From: Protea cynaroides
Lineage: Eukaryota; Streptophyta; Magnoliopsida; Proteales; Proteaceae
Assembly: GCA_028583415.1 (NCBI GenBank)
Contig: CM053267.1
Location: 25,119,064 to 25,183,063, forward strand
Reading direction: 5' to 3'
DNA: 64,000 bases
The notes under the pieces were generated by a model. It worked only from the letters and a program-made list of their open reading frames with translations. It searched no databases and was not told the DNA's origin. Numbering within the stretch: position 1 is the first letter of the stretch; the number at the start of each line of letters is the position of its first letter. Positions 1 through 12,738 of the stretch are shown in pieces. The position numbers and the translations under genes are program-made.

Positions 1-1236
1 GAAGTAAATATGCATGAACAGTAATAATAGAAATATCAGATGACATGTTATATGCACATTACAATCATACAATCATAGAATCATACATGGCATTGGACTC
101 AATACACGAAAATAGTTTATTATTAGCCAGTTAGTTTAGGTCTTCTTCCCTCACCTTTAGTTAAGCTTAGGTCCTCTTTCAAGCTTTAATGATCACTGAT
201 ATATCACTAGAAATACCTAACAAATCAATAGAATTTAATTAGAATTTATTCCAATAATTTTAAGCTTGCTGTATTGCTAGGGTCGCAGGTTGGGTCGCAG
301 GATGGGTCGCAGGATATGAGACCCCAGGGTATAGGGTCGATCATAGGGTCGGTTACCCACTGACCCTAGGTGCGACCGTAGCTTCCCTGGACTTCCCGAG
401 AGCTAGGGGTCGATCTTGTGGTCTGATAGGGTCGGTCGGTTACCAGTCGACCCTAAGTGTGATCAGATGTAAATTGAGTTGAATTTTCATCTTACAGTCC
501 ACTCTTTCGTGTTTAGATCCTTTGGCTTACTTTCATAGTCCATTCTATGATTGTTCTATGGCTTAAAACTACAAGTTACTTCCTTTACTTTGTTTACCAT
601 GATTCCCTCCATGGATTCCATTGAAATCTTCCCACGGATGGATGATTTGGGTTTCTCCTAGATCCTACCCTCTTTATATACTATTCTAGGGTCTTACACA
701 ATCTATGGAGAATGTTTTCATACCTTAGTTTTGCTGAATTCAGAGATTCCTCTGAAACACTTCTCCTTAGCCTTCTTCTCCAACTTTCTTTCTCTTCCTT
801 CTCTTCTCTTCTCTCACTTTCAATTAGGGTTTCAAAAGGAGTAAAAGAGCCTAAGGGACGTCCTATTTATAGAGAAAAACCTCACAAAATACGTCCCAAC
901 GAGTTTAGGAAAGGTTCTCTTTGAATTAAGAAAGTTTCCTAATTTTCGATTTTTGTCAGTTTGCCTAGGGTCGATCCTAGGGTCGCAGAATCTGTCGACC
1001 CTAGGGTCTCAAGTCATCCGACCCTGGGACTCAAAAGTCATGGGTTGGACCCTGCTGAGGTGGGGTTGACCCTACCTGTTTAGGCATGCGATCCTACCCT
1101 CCATTCTACTGTTTTTGGGTCAATTTCATACCTAGTTTTTGTGATTTCCTTAACGCACTTGGTCCATATGGCACGACCATGATAGGTAGACCAGGTACAA
1201 GGTGGTAAGACCAATTAGTTCGGTACGGGTCTTACA
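1..1236 (-). mobile_element. Tekay-like LTR 'G', cut by window start
   Basis: Minus-strand LTR that runs off the left edge of the window. Its outer 5' end is the ttaca at 1232-1236, the complement of the TGTAAG start seen in the other LTRs. A reverse-strand TATA box (tataaata) lies at 864-871, and a CT-rich stretch that would be the purine-rich leader follows at about 775-815. Two clusters of GGTCG/CGACC motifs lie at about 279-475 and 964-1090, the same two positions as in other copies. The conserved 134-nt exon would lie outside the window. No gag-pol is attached on the right, so this is a solo LTR or the remnant of a rearranged element. Confidence 0.8.
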
Positions 1237-1895
1237 GTATAAACCTATAATAAACTATAGTAATTAGGGTTACAAGAATGGCCAATCCCCTAATGATTAA
1301 CGATCATAGAATGATTTTAGAATGGATCCCATTGAGAGTCGAAGAGTCGACTCTAAGAGAAGACAGACTCAGAGACAGCCAAAAGGATGTTCGATAATGT
1401 TGACCTGTCGGACAATAAGTCAGACCTGACCGGCGATCGAACACTCTTGGGAAGTGTCACAGGCCTTGTTTGGATGGCTGATCGGTAGGATCATACAAGA
1501 CCGGTCACGTGACCGGACCATGTCCAGAAGGGCTATGTGCCAGACCGGATAGTGAGTTTGATCACTGTAAGCTAATGGAACAGAACCTTAACTTGTACCA
1601 ATTGATCCTTATAGGAATTGTAATTAACTTGAATTATATTTAAGATCGTAAAGATAGACAACATCATTCAACAAGTGAGGGACAAGACCTAAACTAATTG
1701 GTTAATAATAAACTACCCCTTTATATTTCTGTCTTATTGTCTGTTGCTATGTTCTGTTGATTGTGCATATAACATGTCATCCAATAACTGTTTATATTGT
1801 TCATGCATATTTTATTTATATTTATTTTATGAGATTAATGATGAAGATAAGCATGTGTCTGTGTGTGGTTGGTATGTTGAATGGGGAGAGGTTGT
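1237..1895 (+). mobile_element. diverged plus-strand LTR fragment
   Basis: The stretch around 1675-1890 matches, in plus orientation, the middle of the same LTR family (gtgaggga, then aagacctaaactaattgg, then the gttcatgcatat block). Further left it is strongly diverged and carries its own GGTCG-type motifs, including a perfect 16-bp palindrome at 1501-1516. Both LTR ends are missing: LTR G lies on the left and LTR H interrupts it at 1896. It probably represents yet another subfamily. Confidence 0.55.
1501..1516. promoter_or_regulatory. perfect 16-bp palindrome CCGGTCACGTGACCGG
   Basis: Palindrome inside the diverged LTR fragment. It keeps the GGTC/GACC half-sites of the other subfamilies but is centred on CACGTG, a G-box core bound by plant bZIP/bHLH factors, instead of GTCGAC. 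Function is not shown. Confidence 0.5.
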
Positions 1896-3728
1896 TGTCA
1901 TACCCTAATTTTGCACTGTTCAGAATGGTGTGATGAACCGCTAATAAACCAACGGTTCAACCAGGATCTCGAATAGGCTGTGTCCGTTTATTTAAACCAT
2001 ACACATCCCCAACCATAATCAGAGTAAATACATAATAGCGGAAGTCTTAATATTAAATGAACTGAGAATCTAAATGTGATAATCATAAATAAAATATCCA
2101 ATTATCTTGCATTGATTGAGACATAAGTACATAAAATATCAAATTACATTTCCTTAATAATCCAAATAAAAATCTAATCGAAAACGCATGAGTTGCACTC
2201 ACTTGACGAGTCATGCGTCTCCACTATATCTTCTGCATCCATCACTGCAACATGCCCGTATGTGGGAGCATTCATATAATCTTCCACAGTCATACCTGCA
2301 TCATCAACTAAAAATATTTGGATTCGAAAAGGGTGAGCACACATCACGGCTCAATGAGCAAACAAAACAATGCAACAAACATATGCATGCATTCAATTCA
2401 TATCTGTGGTCTGGTATATAAGTTTGCAATGTGCTATAGAAAGGTTCGGAGGCCACCTCACCTCTATACATGAGTGTATGGAGCCGCCCAATGAATATCG
2501 GCATTGTCGTCCCACATGCACCCACCATGGACAAGTATACACCCAATGAAAACGGCATTGTTGTACCGGCTGCCCATACCAACACGTAAGCCCCTATTGG
2601 CGAGGGCTTGCAAACTGGGTTCATAACTAACCAATCTTAATGTCAAACAATGTATCCAAGGCCTCACCCCAGCATCCCTCAATACACCCGTAGAGATAGA
2701 GCTAGGATCTGGTGACCAGGACACACCACAATGTCATGTCCCCCTTGATGCCCTACGATGTATTAGTTCTGCTAAGGTAATGGTGATACGACGATGTTAC
2801 TGGACAAGACTTGAGTAGAGATAGAGCTAGAGTCTGGTGACCAGGACACACCATGATATCACGTCCTCCCCCTGATGCCCTACTCGCATCAAATACACTA
2901 ACCACACACAAACATTCACATGCCTATTCCTAACATCACCATCATCATCATGTTATAAACATACAAAATTAAATATGCATGAACAATAATAGCAGGAATA
3001 GAAGATGCATGTTGAATGCACATTACAATCATACAATCATACAATCATAAAATCATACATGGCATTGGACTCAATAAACAAAAATAGTTTATTATTAGCC
3101 AATTAGTTTAGGTCTTGTTCCCTCACATTTGCTTGAGTGTAGATCCTCTTTCAAGCTTTAAGAATCACCTTTATATCACTAGGAAAACCTAACAAGTCGA
3201 TAGTTTTTTAATTAGAAACAATTCCCAACAATTTAAGCTTGCTGTAAAGCTAGGGTCGCAGGATGGGTCGCAGATATCTGAGACCCCAGGGTGTAGGGTC
3301 AGTCATAGGGTCGGTTACCCGTCGACCCTATGTGCGACCACAGCCTCCCTGGACTTCCCGAGAGCATGGGGTCGATCTTATAGTCTCGTAGGTCTATTCT
3401 AAGAATGTTCTATGACTCATAACTATGATTTTTACACACTTTCCATTGCCTATGATGATTACCTTCATAGATTCCTTCGAAACTCATCCATGGGTAGATG
3501 ATTTGGGTTTCTCCCAACCCCAACTTCTTCATAAGCTATTCTAGGGTCTTACATAGTTCATGGAGAATGTATTCATACCTTAGGGTTGCTGAGATTCAGA
3601 GATTTCTCTGAATTTCTTCTCTTTAGTTGTCTTCTCAAATTCTCCTTCTCTTCTTCTTCTCCTCTTTCTCTTCTCTTTCTTTCACTCTCAATTAGGGTTT
3701 CAAAAGGAGTGAAATAGGCTAAGGGACT
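1896..3728 (-). mobile_element. Tekay-like LTR 'H', 5' end missing
   Basis: Minus-strand LTR whose 3' end is the tgtcatacccta block at 1896 (complement of the ...TGACA terminus). It contains the conserved 134-nt exon (2174-2307), the reverse AGCTCTATCTCTA blocks near 2690 and 2815, and a GGTCG motif cluster at about 3250-3400. The family match stops at about 3728, before the TATA box and U3, where unrelated sequence begins. It is therefore truncated, probably by deletion or insertion. Confidence 0.8.
2174..2307 (-). CDS. LTR-embedded conserved exon (copy H)
   Basis: Open segment of 134 nt on the minus strand directly after the acceptor-like tttttag (2308-2314), ending in TAG. It reads DDAGMTVEDYMNAPTY, then a Met/Ala/Asp-rich middle, then HDSSSECNSCVFD. 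The usual first Cys of the CxCxxC tail is Ser here. The same length, frame and stop occur in the LTRs at 14167, 39102, 48135, 50199 and 53195. No in-frame start codon lies before it, so it is annotated as a possible terminal exon and not as a complete gene. Product unknown. Confidence 0.45.
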
Positions 3729-6158
3729 GTCATTACTGTCACGAATGAGCATATAATCCTTGGTCCTTTGTATGTGCTACAAGACCATATTTCTTGTTGT
3801 TTAGTAAGCTAACCAGCATTCTATTCAAAATGTTTCAGAACACTCAATACAAAGGCTATAAGAGAATAAATGCCACCTTGAGCATACACCAAGCTCCCTA
3901 CTACAGATGCTTACTTTCAATATCAATCCTTGTATACAACTCTGTCAATTTGTCTCCTTTACTAACTTAAGCATACGTAACCTAACTATTATACATGCAT
4001 ACTGAACCATTTGAGAACACAAACAACGTATGCACCTTGAGACAAATCCAGAATTCTATTTTTCTGTCATGAGGAAACTCAATGTTAAGTACAAAGGTAC
4101 TTACTCACACATTCTTCATCTCGAAGTTACCAGACAGAAAAACTTTGATTTCAACCAGTAAACCACGTCATTGTAAGTCAGTAATTAACCATCAATACAT
4201 ATGACTAAAAAATTAATCTACTCCCACTGACCTAGGAATATATGCAATGATCAAAACAATCTCAATAAAGTTGGAAAAAGATACAAGTCTGTCAAACTTC
4301 AGGTACCACTACGGACTTTATAAGTCAATAAAATATATCTTCTTTACACTTATCACAAAATCTTGTGGTTAAAGCATATAAATATCTTCTTCTAGATTTT
4401 CTTTGATGAAAACATAGCTTTACATCTATATCTGATGTAATTCCAGTCTTTCTCCCTATGTGATTTCTATTTTGCTACAAATCCTACTATGTAGCAGTCA
4501 ATTCTCCCACTGAAATCACATATTTCTTTGTGTGCCCATTTAAAACCTATGAGTACACTGCTCATCGACAAGAGCACAAAATCCCAAGTCTTGTTATTGT
4601 TCAATATATTAGTATTATCGGGTCTCCTTAACATTTACTTTTTCTTCAGATCCAACAGTATTAATCATTTAATAAAAGACTTTTCATCTCTCTTTTCAAT
4701 ATATTGAAAAACATCTAATGAACTGATTATCATAAGAATTCCTAGATGAAATTTTGATGTCCACTAAGTCCAATAATTTCTTATTGCGAATACCTTTCAT
4801 TTTTCTTCAATCTTGTCATCTTTTCCTTTAAACAATCCTCACAAGTATGCAAGCCATCAACTTTAGAAATTTTCAGAATATTATTCTTTACAATCCTTCC
4901 TTAAATAAGAATCATAAATGTCTATGCTAAGGATGAAAATAAGGGTACACATTTAACCTATAAAGCTAGGGTTTTGCTATTCTTATAGGTTTAGACTACT
5001 TCTAGTACATAATTCTTTAATTTTTGACACCTTAATATCAAACATTCTTGTCCAGTTAAACCTACTCAACTTTATAATCTCTCTCCACATGTCTGTTCTG
5101 AGTTATAGTACATTAATGCCACATTACTTAATTCCATATTTTCTTTGTCAAAAGTTTATGATCATTCCTTGAAAAATTATTTTTCTTTTTCTAAGACCCT
5201 ATTCCTTCATTCATTTCCTTTATCAGAATATGCCTTATGTACTGTGACATTGGCCTTCTTTCTTTCCTTTTCTTTTAACTTTCTTCCTTAGTGCAAAGGA
5301 AATTAGCTCATCTTTTTTCCTCTACCTTCTTGAGGTTTATGGATCACCAAGATCTGACTTTGCAGTCTAGGTGAGGACAAAAGTTAAGTAAATCATCTAT
5401 AAGGTTCCAATGAGTTACTTACAGAGATTCACATATCCTTGAGCATATTAGTAATAGCTCTTAACTTCAACTTGTGCTTCCTTACACTCCATTGTCATCC
5501 AATAACATTAAAACTGCTACAGACGGGCTTGTAAATAAAATATCTCTACACCCCTTTTAAAACACTAAAATTTCTTTGGATTTTACTCTAAATATTTATT
5601 TTCAATGTTCCTCATCTGAACATTGCATTACCCAATCTTAGGGATTGTACATTCCTAAAAACCAAAATACAATTCTTTGCTGAGTACATCTAGGTTAAAC
5701 ACTGCCAGACTAGTTTTTAATTTCCATATCAATTCATAGGACTGACTACCATGACATGCATCTTAAGGTATTTGATCATTATATAGTCTCTAACATATAT
5801 AATATAATGCAAAAATTAAGAAATAATGACACATACACATAAGATAAATTGAGCTAGCAATTATTCAATATATACAAGTTCATTTCCTTTAGAGAGTTAA
5901 CCGAAACTACACCCTCATCCTTTGAGACAAATGTACACTGGTCCTCTTACTATCTGTGAAGATTCAATCGAAATGATACCCTTATCCTTTGAGATAAGAG
6001 CGCATTGGTCCTCTTACTATCTGTGAAGAATCAATCGAAACAACACGCTTATCCTTTGGGACAAGAACGCACAGTCTTTATAGGCACTTCAAACCACACC
6101 CTGAAGGATCATAGCAATATTTTAATAATCTCTATAAAAAATTACTTCTACATTTAAA
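3729..6158. other. unclassified AT-rich insert or filler, no gene
   Basis: About 2.4 kb unlike the flanking LTRs, without convincing open frames on either strand. Phrases such as ctcccactga recur and a 67-bp tandem repeat closes its right end. It may be a degraded LTR-retrotransposon body, possibly copia-like, but no coding motif was found to support this. It joins a 5'-truncated LTR (H) to a 3'-truncated LTR (C), which suggests that deletions accompanied its arrival. Confidence 0.4.
5902..6075. repeat. 67-bp tandem repeat, about 2.6 copies
   Basis: The unit begins at cgaaa (5902, 5969 and 6036) and contains tcctttgaga followed by ggtcctcttactatctgtga. The period is 67 bp between each pair. 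Copies 1 and 2 are nearly complete; copy 3 breaks off before the ctcttactatc part. Confidence 0.75.
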
Positions 6159-8125
6159 GCCACCATGTATCCATACGACATCACATTCACGTAATCTTCA
6201 ACCGTAGTACCTGCATCATCAATTAAAAATATTCGACGTCAAAAAGTTAGCACACATCACGGCTCAATGAGCAAATAAAACAATGTGCAAACAAATGCAT
6301 GCATTTAATTCAATATCTTTGCTCTGGTTTTTAAATTTGCAATATACTCCAGAAAGGTTTGATAGCCCCCGCACCTCTATATGCTGGTGTATAAGCCCAC
6401 CCAATGGATCAAACATCATTGTCGTCAACATCCACCCCACCATGGAATAGAGATAGAGCTAAAGTGTCTGGATCACACACCGTCAATACTTCCCCTGATG
6501 CCCTACCCATACCAACACGTAAGCTCCTATTGGCGAGGGCTTGTAAACTGGGCTCATAACTAACCAATCTTAAATGTCATCCAGTGTATCCAAGGCCTCA
6601 TCCCAGCATCCCTCAATACTTTCATAGAGATAGAGCTAAAGCCCCCCGACAAAGTCAAAGACCATATGGTCTGAAACCACCTCCCCTAATGCCCTACGAC
6701 GTAATAGTTCTGCGAAGTTAATGGCGATACAACGATGTCAATGGGCAAAATTTGAGTAGAGATAGAGCTAGAGTCTAGTGACCAGGATAAACCATAATAT
6801 CACGTCCTCCCCTTGATGCTCCATTCGCATCCAACATACTAACCACACGCACACAATCACATGCATATTCCTAGCATCATCATCATCATCGTGTTATAAA
6901 TAGACAGAAATAAATATGAATGAGCAGTAATAACAGAAATATTAGATGACATATGAGATGCACATTACAAGCATACAAGCACAGAATCAATCATGGCATT
7001 GGACTCAATAAAATAAATAGTTTATTATTATTTAATTAGTTTATGTATTGTTCCCTCACCTGTTAGCAAAGCTCGATCTCCTTCCAAGCCTTATAACTCT
7101 CTTTGAATCAATTTAGTAACCTAGAAGTTACATGAATTTAAGTTAGGGTTCATACGTACCATGTTACAGTAGTCAAAAATCAAAACTGATCACAGATAGG
7201 TGACTGTTTGGTCCTATGGTCTCATGCTATGTCGACCTTACCACGTACGATCGATACCCTACTATCGCATTATATGCGACCATACCTGCAACCATACGTT
7301 TCCTGAATTCTTTCCGAATGGCTATGGTCAATACTCTAGTCATGCTACGATCAATTGTAGCTACGATCATACGATTTCTGATCAAATTCTTCTTTGAATC
7401 TGAGTTCTTCCTCTTGGCTCCTCAATAAGGTCCTTCCTAATGATCATTCTAAGGCTAAATTTCTTAGTTTTACCAACTAATTACTCCAACCCATTCTCCA
7501 TGATCCATTCTTGAGATTTGCTCAGAAAATCCCACAATTGAATCCTTACATTGGGTTTGGTATTACAATTTACATTAAAAACTCCTACTCTTGGTGTTCT
7601 AAGGCTACAGAGCTAAGGTTCATACCTTACTTGTTGTAGAGAGTCTATAGAACTCTTCCCTCAGCCTTCTTCTTAATCTTCTCTCCTTCTCCTTCTCTTC
7701 CACTTGGGTTTGATAATGTTCCAAAAGAGTGAAAAATGATTAAGGAACGTCCTTTATATAGAGAGAAACTCTCCATATAAAGTTCTCCAGAAAAAAGAAA
7801 GAGATCCCCCTTTAATTTGGAAAGTTTCCAAACTCGGAGTCTGATTTGGGGTCATACAGTTGGACATGTGGTCACATAATCCATCGACCATATGCTTTAA
7901 AACATCAATTGTACGATTATTAATCAGTGGCCTTTATATTTTATCGTATGATCGACCATACCTACCCAGGTAGTCGACCTTACACTTGGTTTTTAGTGTT
8001 TTCAAGTCGATTTTCATACCTGGTCTCGTGGTCCTTCTTCACGCGGTCGGTCCACTTGATCCAACAATGATGGGAAGACCTAGCATGATACGGTTAAACC
8101 AGATTAGTGGAGTGCGGGTCTTACA
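6159..8125 (-). mobile_element. 3' LTR of element C, truncated
   Basis: Minus-strand LTR of the same subfamily as the complete copy at 49918-52219. The last roughly 350 bp of the LTR are missing on the left, so the 134-nt exon is cut (only about its first 70 nt remain, near 6160-6230) and its acceptor AG has become AA. A reverse TATA box lies at 7754-7760. Motifs of the TATGGTCG type lie around 7216-7370 and 7850-7985. The outer end ttaca at 8121-8125 abuts a polypurine tract and the end of pol, which defines it as a 3' LTR. Confidence 0.85.
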
Positions 8126-8140
8126 ACTCCCCCCCTCCTC
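8126..8140 (-). other. polypurine tract of element C
   Basis: Purine run on the minus strand (complement of actccccccc) immediately inside the 3' LTR. This is the normal plus-strand primer of LTR retrotransposons. A single copy is present, unlike in elements A and F. Confidence 0.7.
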
Positions 8141-8151
8141 TTATATAAATT

Positions 8152-11100
8152 TCATCCATGAAATTTGTACATACCTTTGGAGTCGAATAGAGGATATTGC
8201 TTCCTCATAGCATTTTCTTCTTCCCAAGTGATTTCTTCTACATCTTGGCTTCTCCAAATAATTTTAACATAATAGATGTCGCGGTTGCGAAGATGATTGA
8301 TCGAAAAAGAAGGCATGCAGCATCGCGGTAGTAACACTAGAACTTCATCAAAGCAAGCGAAGCCAAGCGAAATGGGCACTTGCGAATTGACTAGTGATAT
8401 CAAAAGTACCACGTCAAACGTCAAATCTTCAATCAAATTCGGTGGATCTGTCATTAACACATGTGTCTGATCTCTGACGTACTTCTTTAGTTGTGAGACA
8501 TGGAATACATCATGTACACTTGACATCGATGGTGGTAATGCTAACTGATACGCTACCTTTCCACGCCTTGCCAGAATCTCATATGGTCCAATATACCTAA
8601 GACATAGTTTTTCCTTATGTCTAAAACCATTTTAAACCACACATAGGAGATATCTTCAAAAATACCTTATCACCTGTGGTGAATTCAAGATCTCGACGTC
8701 GATTATCTACATATTGCTTCTTACGGTTCTGAGCTATTCAGACCCTTTCCTTGATGATATCTACTACTCGACTAGTCTCTTCGATAAATTCTGGTCCAAC
8801 AACTCTCCATTCTCTAACTTCGTTCCAAAATAAAGGAGTTCGACACTTTTTACCATACAGTGCTTCATAGGGTGACATCTGTATTGTAGCTTGATAGCGG
8901 TTGTTATAGGCGAATTGGATCAACGGCAACTTCTCATCCCAAGATCCTTTGAAATCAATTACACAAGCTCAGAGCATGTCCTTTAAAATATGAATGGTGC
9001 GCTCCGACTATCCAGTCTGAGGGTGAAATACTGTACTAAATTTCAGCATTATACCCATAGCCTTCTGTAATCCTTCTTAAAACTTTGAGGTAAAGCGTGG
9101 GTCTCTGTTAGACACAATGTTTTTAGGTATACCATGTAATCTAACAATATTATCCACATACAGCTTAGCTAACCTCTCTAGGGTATACTGAGGTCGTATA
9201 GCTATGAAATGAGTTATCTTATTCAAACAATCTACAATCACCCAGACTACGTCAACTACTCTAGAAGTCAGTGATAACCCTGTGACGAAGTCCACAATAA
9301 TGCAGTACCATTTCCAAGCTGGTTCAGGTAATGGTTGCAACAAGCCTATAGGTATTGGCCTTTCTGCTTTTATCCTTTGACAATTTAGGCATTAAGATAC
9401 ATATCTAGCGACATCAGCTTTCATTCCCCTCCACCAATATAGTTTCTTCAGATCATGATACATCTTTGTACTTCCAGGATGTACCGAATAAGCAATAGCG
9501 TGGGCTTCCTTTATTAATATGTGTCAAATATCTAAGTCTTCACTTTTAGGAACACATACTCTCCCTTTATATCTTAGTACCTTTTCAAGGTCCAAAGTGA
9601 AAACAGGGATAGTCCTACCTTTTTCAAGGTCTTCTTGCACTGTTCTCAGGTAGGGGTCTGATTTAATAATTGCTTTAACTTCGTCTATCAGATCAGGTAC
9701 AATCTTCAATGTAGCAAGCATGTTTGAAAGTCGATGAATAAACCCTAGGTCGATTGATCCAACCGATTTATCAATTACAAACTGCTTATTGCCACAATTG
9801 AATACTTTTCCTTACGATGCATACTGTAGCATTTGTGCTAGCTTCTTCCTAAGATGTTTTCATCGTTTTTCTACTTAGTGCATCAGCAACTACATTAGCC
9901 TTTCCTGAATGATACTGGATATCACAATCATAATCCTTTAGCAACTCCAGCCATCTTCTCTGTCTCATGTTCAATTCTTCTGATTGAAAAGATGAGCGAG
10001 ACTCTTATGATCTGATTTAATCTGGAATTTCTCTCTATACAAATAATGTCTCCATATCTTAACGGCATTTACCACCACTGCTAATTCCAAGTCATGAGTG
10101 GGGTAGTTCTTCTCAAGTTTTTTAATTGTCTGGAAGCATACTTAATTACTTGCTCTCCTTGCATGAGAACACATCCCAAACCTAACCCAGACACATCGGT
10201 GTACAAGATAAATGGTTGTCTGGGAATCGAAATAGTCAAGATGGGAGCTGATATCAGTCTTGTCTTCAATGTTTGAAAAAACTTTTCACATTTATCGGTC
10301 CAAACAAATTTTTCTCCTTTCTTAATCAAACTGGTGAAAGGTATGGCAATTCTAGAGTAATCTTCTACGAATCATCGATAATACCCAGCTAAACCCAAGA
10401 AACTTCTAATTTCTACAACATTCTTCGGTGCCTCCCATTTCACAATAGCCTCAATCTTACTAGGATCCACTTTAATTCCATCAACTGATACAACATGGCC
10501 TAAGAAAGCGACTTCATTTAGCCAGAACTCACACTTAGTAAATTTAACGTAAAGCTTTTCTGTTCATAGTCGGTGTAGAGCGATTCTAAGGTTTGTAATA
10601 TGAGTTTCTTTGTCCTTGGAGTAGACTAAGATATCATCAATAAATACAATGATCGATGTATCCAGCATATCGTGAAATACCTGATTCATGAGTTCCATGA
10701 AAGTTGCAGGTGCATTAGTCAATCCAAAAAAAATAACTAGAAATTTGTAATGTCCATATCTGGTTCTGAATGCTGTCTTCGAAATATCACCTTCCTTGAT
10801 CTTCAATTGATGATATCCTGACCGAAGATCAATATTGGAAAATACTTTGGCACCTTGCAACTGGTCGAATAAGTCATCAATCTGAGGCAACGGATACAGA
10901 TTCTTGATCATGAGCTTGTTCAATTCCTGGTAATCTATACAAAGTCGAAAGCTACCATCTTTCTTCTTCACGAACAATATCGTGCTCCCCATGGTGATAT
11001 ACTGGGTCAGATATAACCCTTGTCCAGCAACTCCTATAATTGTACCTTCAGTTCCTTCAATTCAGTAGGAGCCATTTGATAGGGTGCCTTAGATATTGGT

Positions 11101-11597
11101 GCGGCTCCTAATATAAGGTCTATAACAAACTTTGTCACTCAATCAGGTGGTAATCCTAGTAATTTTTTTGGAAAATACATCCAAAAATTCACCCATAACT
11201 TCAATATCTTCCATTCGTGGTGCTTCCTTGGTGAGGTCGACCACGGACACTAGGTACCCAATTCCTCCTTTCTCGAGGCATTTCCTAGCCTTTAATGCAG
11301 AAAGAATGAGTTTTTATTTACGAAAAAGTTTGGTTCCCGTAAAACTAAACTCTGCTCCTTCCTTGTCTTTAAATGATATCTTCTTTTCAGCACAAAGCAA
11401 ACTTGCAGAATGCTGGGATAACCAGTCCATCCCTAGGATGACGATGAAGTCTGCCATCTCGAGTTGCACTAGGTTGGCATCTAAACTTCATCCATTTATA
11501 AAAACTGGACATGGTCCATAACCTTTTTCTAATTCTGCTTCTAATCCCATAGGTGACCATACTAGTAGCTTGTAGTCTAAAGGTCTGAGGGGTATAT
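8152..11597 (-). pseudogene. pol: element C pol: protease end, RT, RNase H, integrase, chromodomain
   Basis: Degraded Ty3/gypsy polyprotein read right to left. Protease C-terminal part at about 11387-11597. Reverse transcriptase at about 10320-11000 with the FIDDIL catalytic motif near 10636-10653 and YHQLKIKEGD. RNase H at about 9880-10330. Integrase core at about 8740-9450 (IQMSPYEALYGKKCRTPLFW). C-terminal chromodomain at 8152-8526 (YVKIIWRSQDVEEITWEEE). The chromodomain and the ISKTAFRTRYG-type RT indicate a Tekay/Del-like chromovirus. Many stops and frameshifts make it non-functional, and the protease is split by the insertion at 11598-15334. Compared with element E, the linker before the chromodomain carries an extra in-frame stretch. 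Confidence 0.85.
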
Positions 11598-12730
11598 TGG
11601 TAGCGTATCGAATGCACCAATTTAATTAAATATTTATTTACTGACCTGATTAATAAACTATAAATAGGATAAGCAAAGGTCGATCCCATAGAAAATGAAT
11701 TGATTAAAATTTATATTCTACTCCAACTAAATATTCTAATTAATGCTAAGTAAACACAATAACGAAGGGGGGTATTGGTTGTTTGAATCAAATTGAAAGT
11801 AAACAGACAGAATTTAAATAGAAAGATAATTAGATGAGAAGATTCAGTTCTTGGTTCAATATCCACCCACACATGCAATGAGTAAAATTAATAGTAACAT
11901 TAATCTCTCCCTCCCAATTAGAATTAAAGACCCTAGATAACAATAAGCTCTATTACCTGAGTTTTTTCTTAGGTACCTCAACTAAAACATGTTCTTCAGA
12001 GAGATCTAACCATTGAACAACACTGAATAATCTTTCAATGTTTAATTCAATGACAGCATTAAGAGGGTGAAAAATAGATCAATCTAAGCAACAATCACAT
12101 ATAAGCGGGGATTATTTAACTTAGGTTATAATATTCACAATGATGAGACAAAAACTTTGACATAATCATCTACCACTGTTCGCTACTTGTGATTAGAATC
12201 AAGAAGATTATGTATCAATGATTCTAGATCTAACAATCAATATTAATCTAACTGATTCAGTAGACCATTACTAAATTATTCAAACAAATATCATAATTAA
12301 AGATAAAAGAATAATATAAGTAATTCCAATAAAAGAGAGAAGAAGAACAACATTACTGAATAAAGATGTAAGACTCGTATCAAACTAACCGGTCTTACCA
12401 CCTTGTACCAGGTCTACCTATCATGGTCGAGCCACGTGGACCAAGTGCGTGAAGGAAATTACAAGACCAGGTATGAAATTGACCCAAAAATAGTAAATTT
12501 GAGGGTAAGGTCGCATGCCTAAACAGGTAGGGTCGACCCCACCTCAACAAAGTCCAACCCATGGCTTTTCAGTACTAGGGTCGGATGACTTGAGACCCTA
12601 GGGTCGACGGATCCTGCGATCCTAGCATCGACCCTAGGATGACAGACTGAAACCGTAATTAGAAAACTTTCCTATTTTCAAGGGGATGCTTTTCTAATCT
12701 CGATGGGACTTATTTTGGAGGATTTTCCTC

Positions 12731-12738
12731 TATAAATA
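12731..12738 (+). promoter_or_regulatory. TATA box of solo LTR J
   Basis: tataaata followed by a GA-rich leader. It lies about 365 bp from the LTR start and downstream of the first GGTCG motif cluster. Equivalent boxes lie at 864-871, 18798-18805, 40785-40792 and 54785-54792 on the minus strand. Confidence 0.65.

Noticed and set aside
279..475. CRISPR-like or satellite array suggested by repeated gggtcg units
   Set aside because: Units are short, irregularly spaced and in both orientations within LTRs; this is a motif cluster, not an array with spacers.
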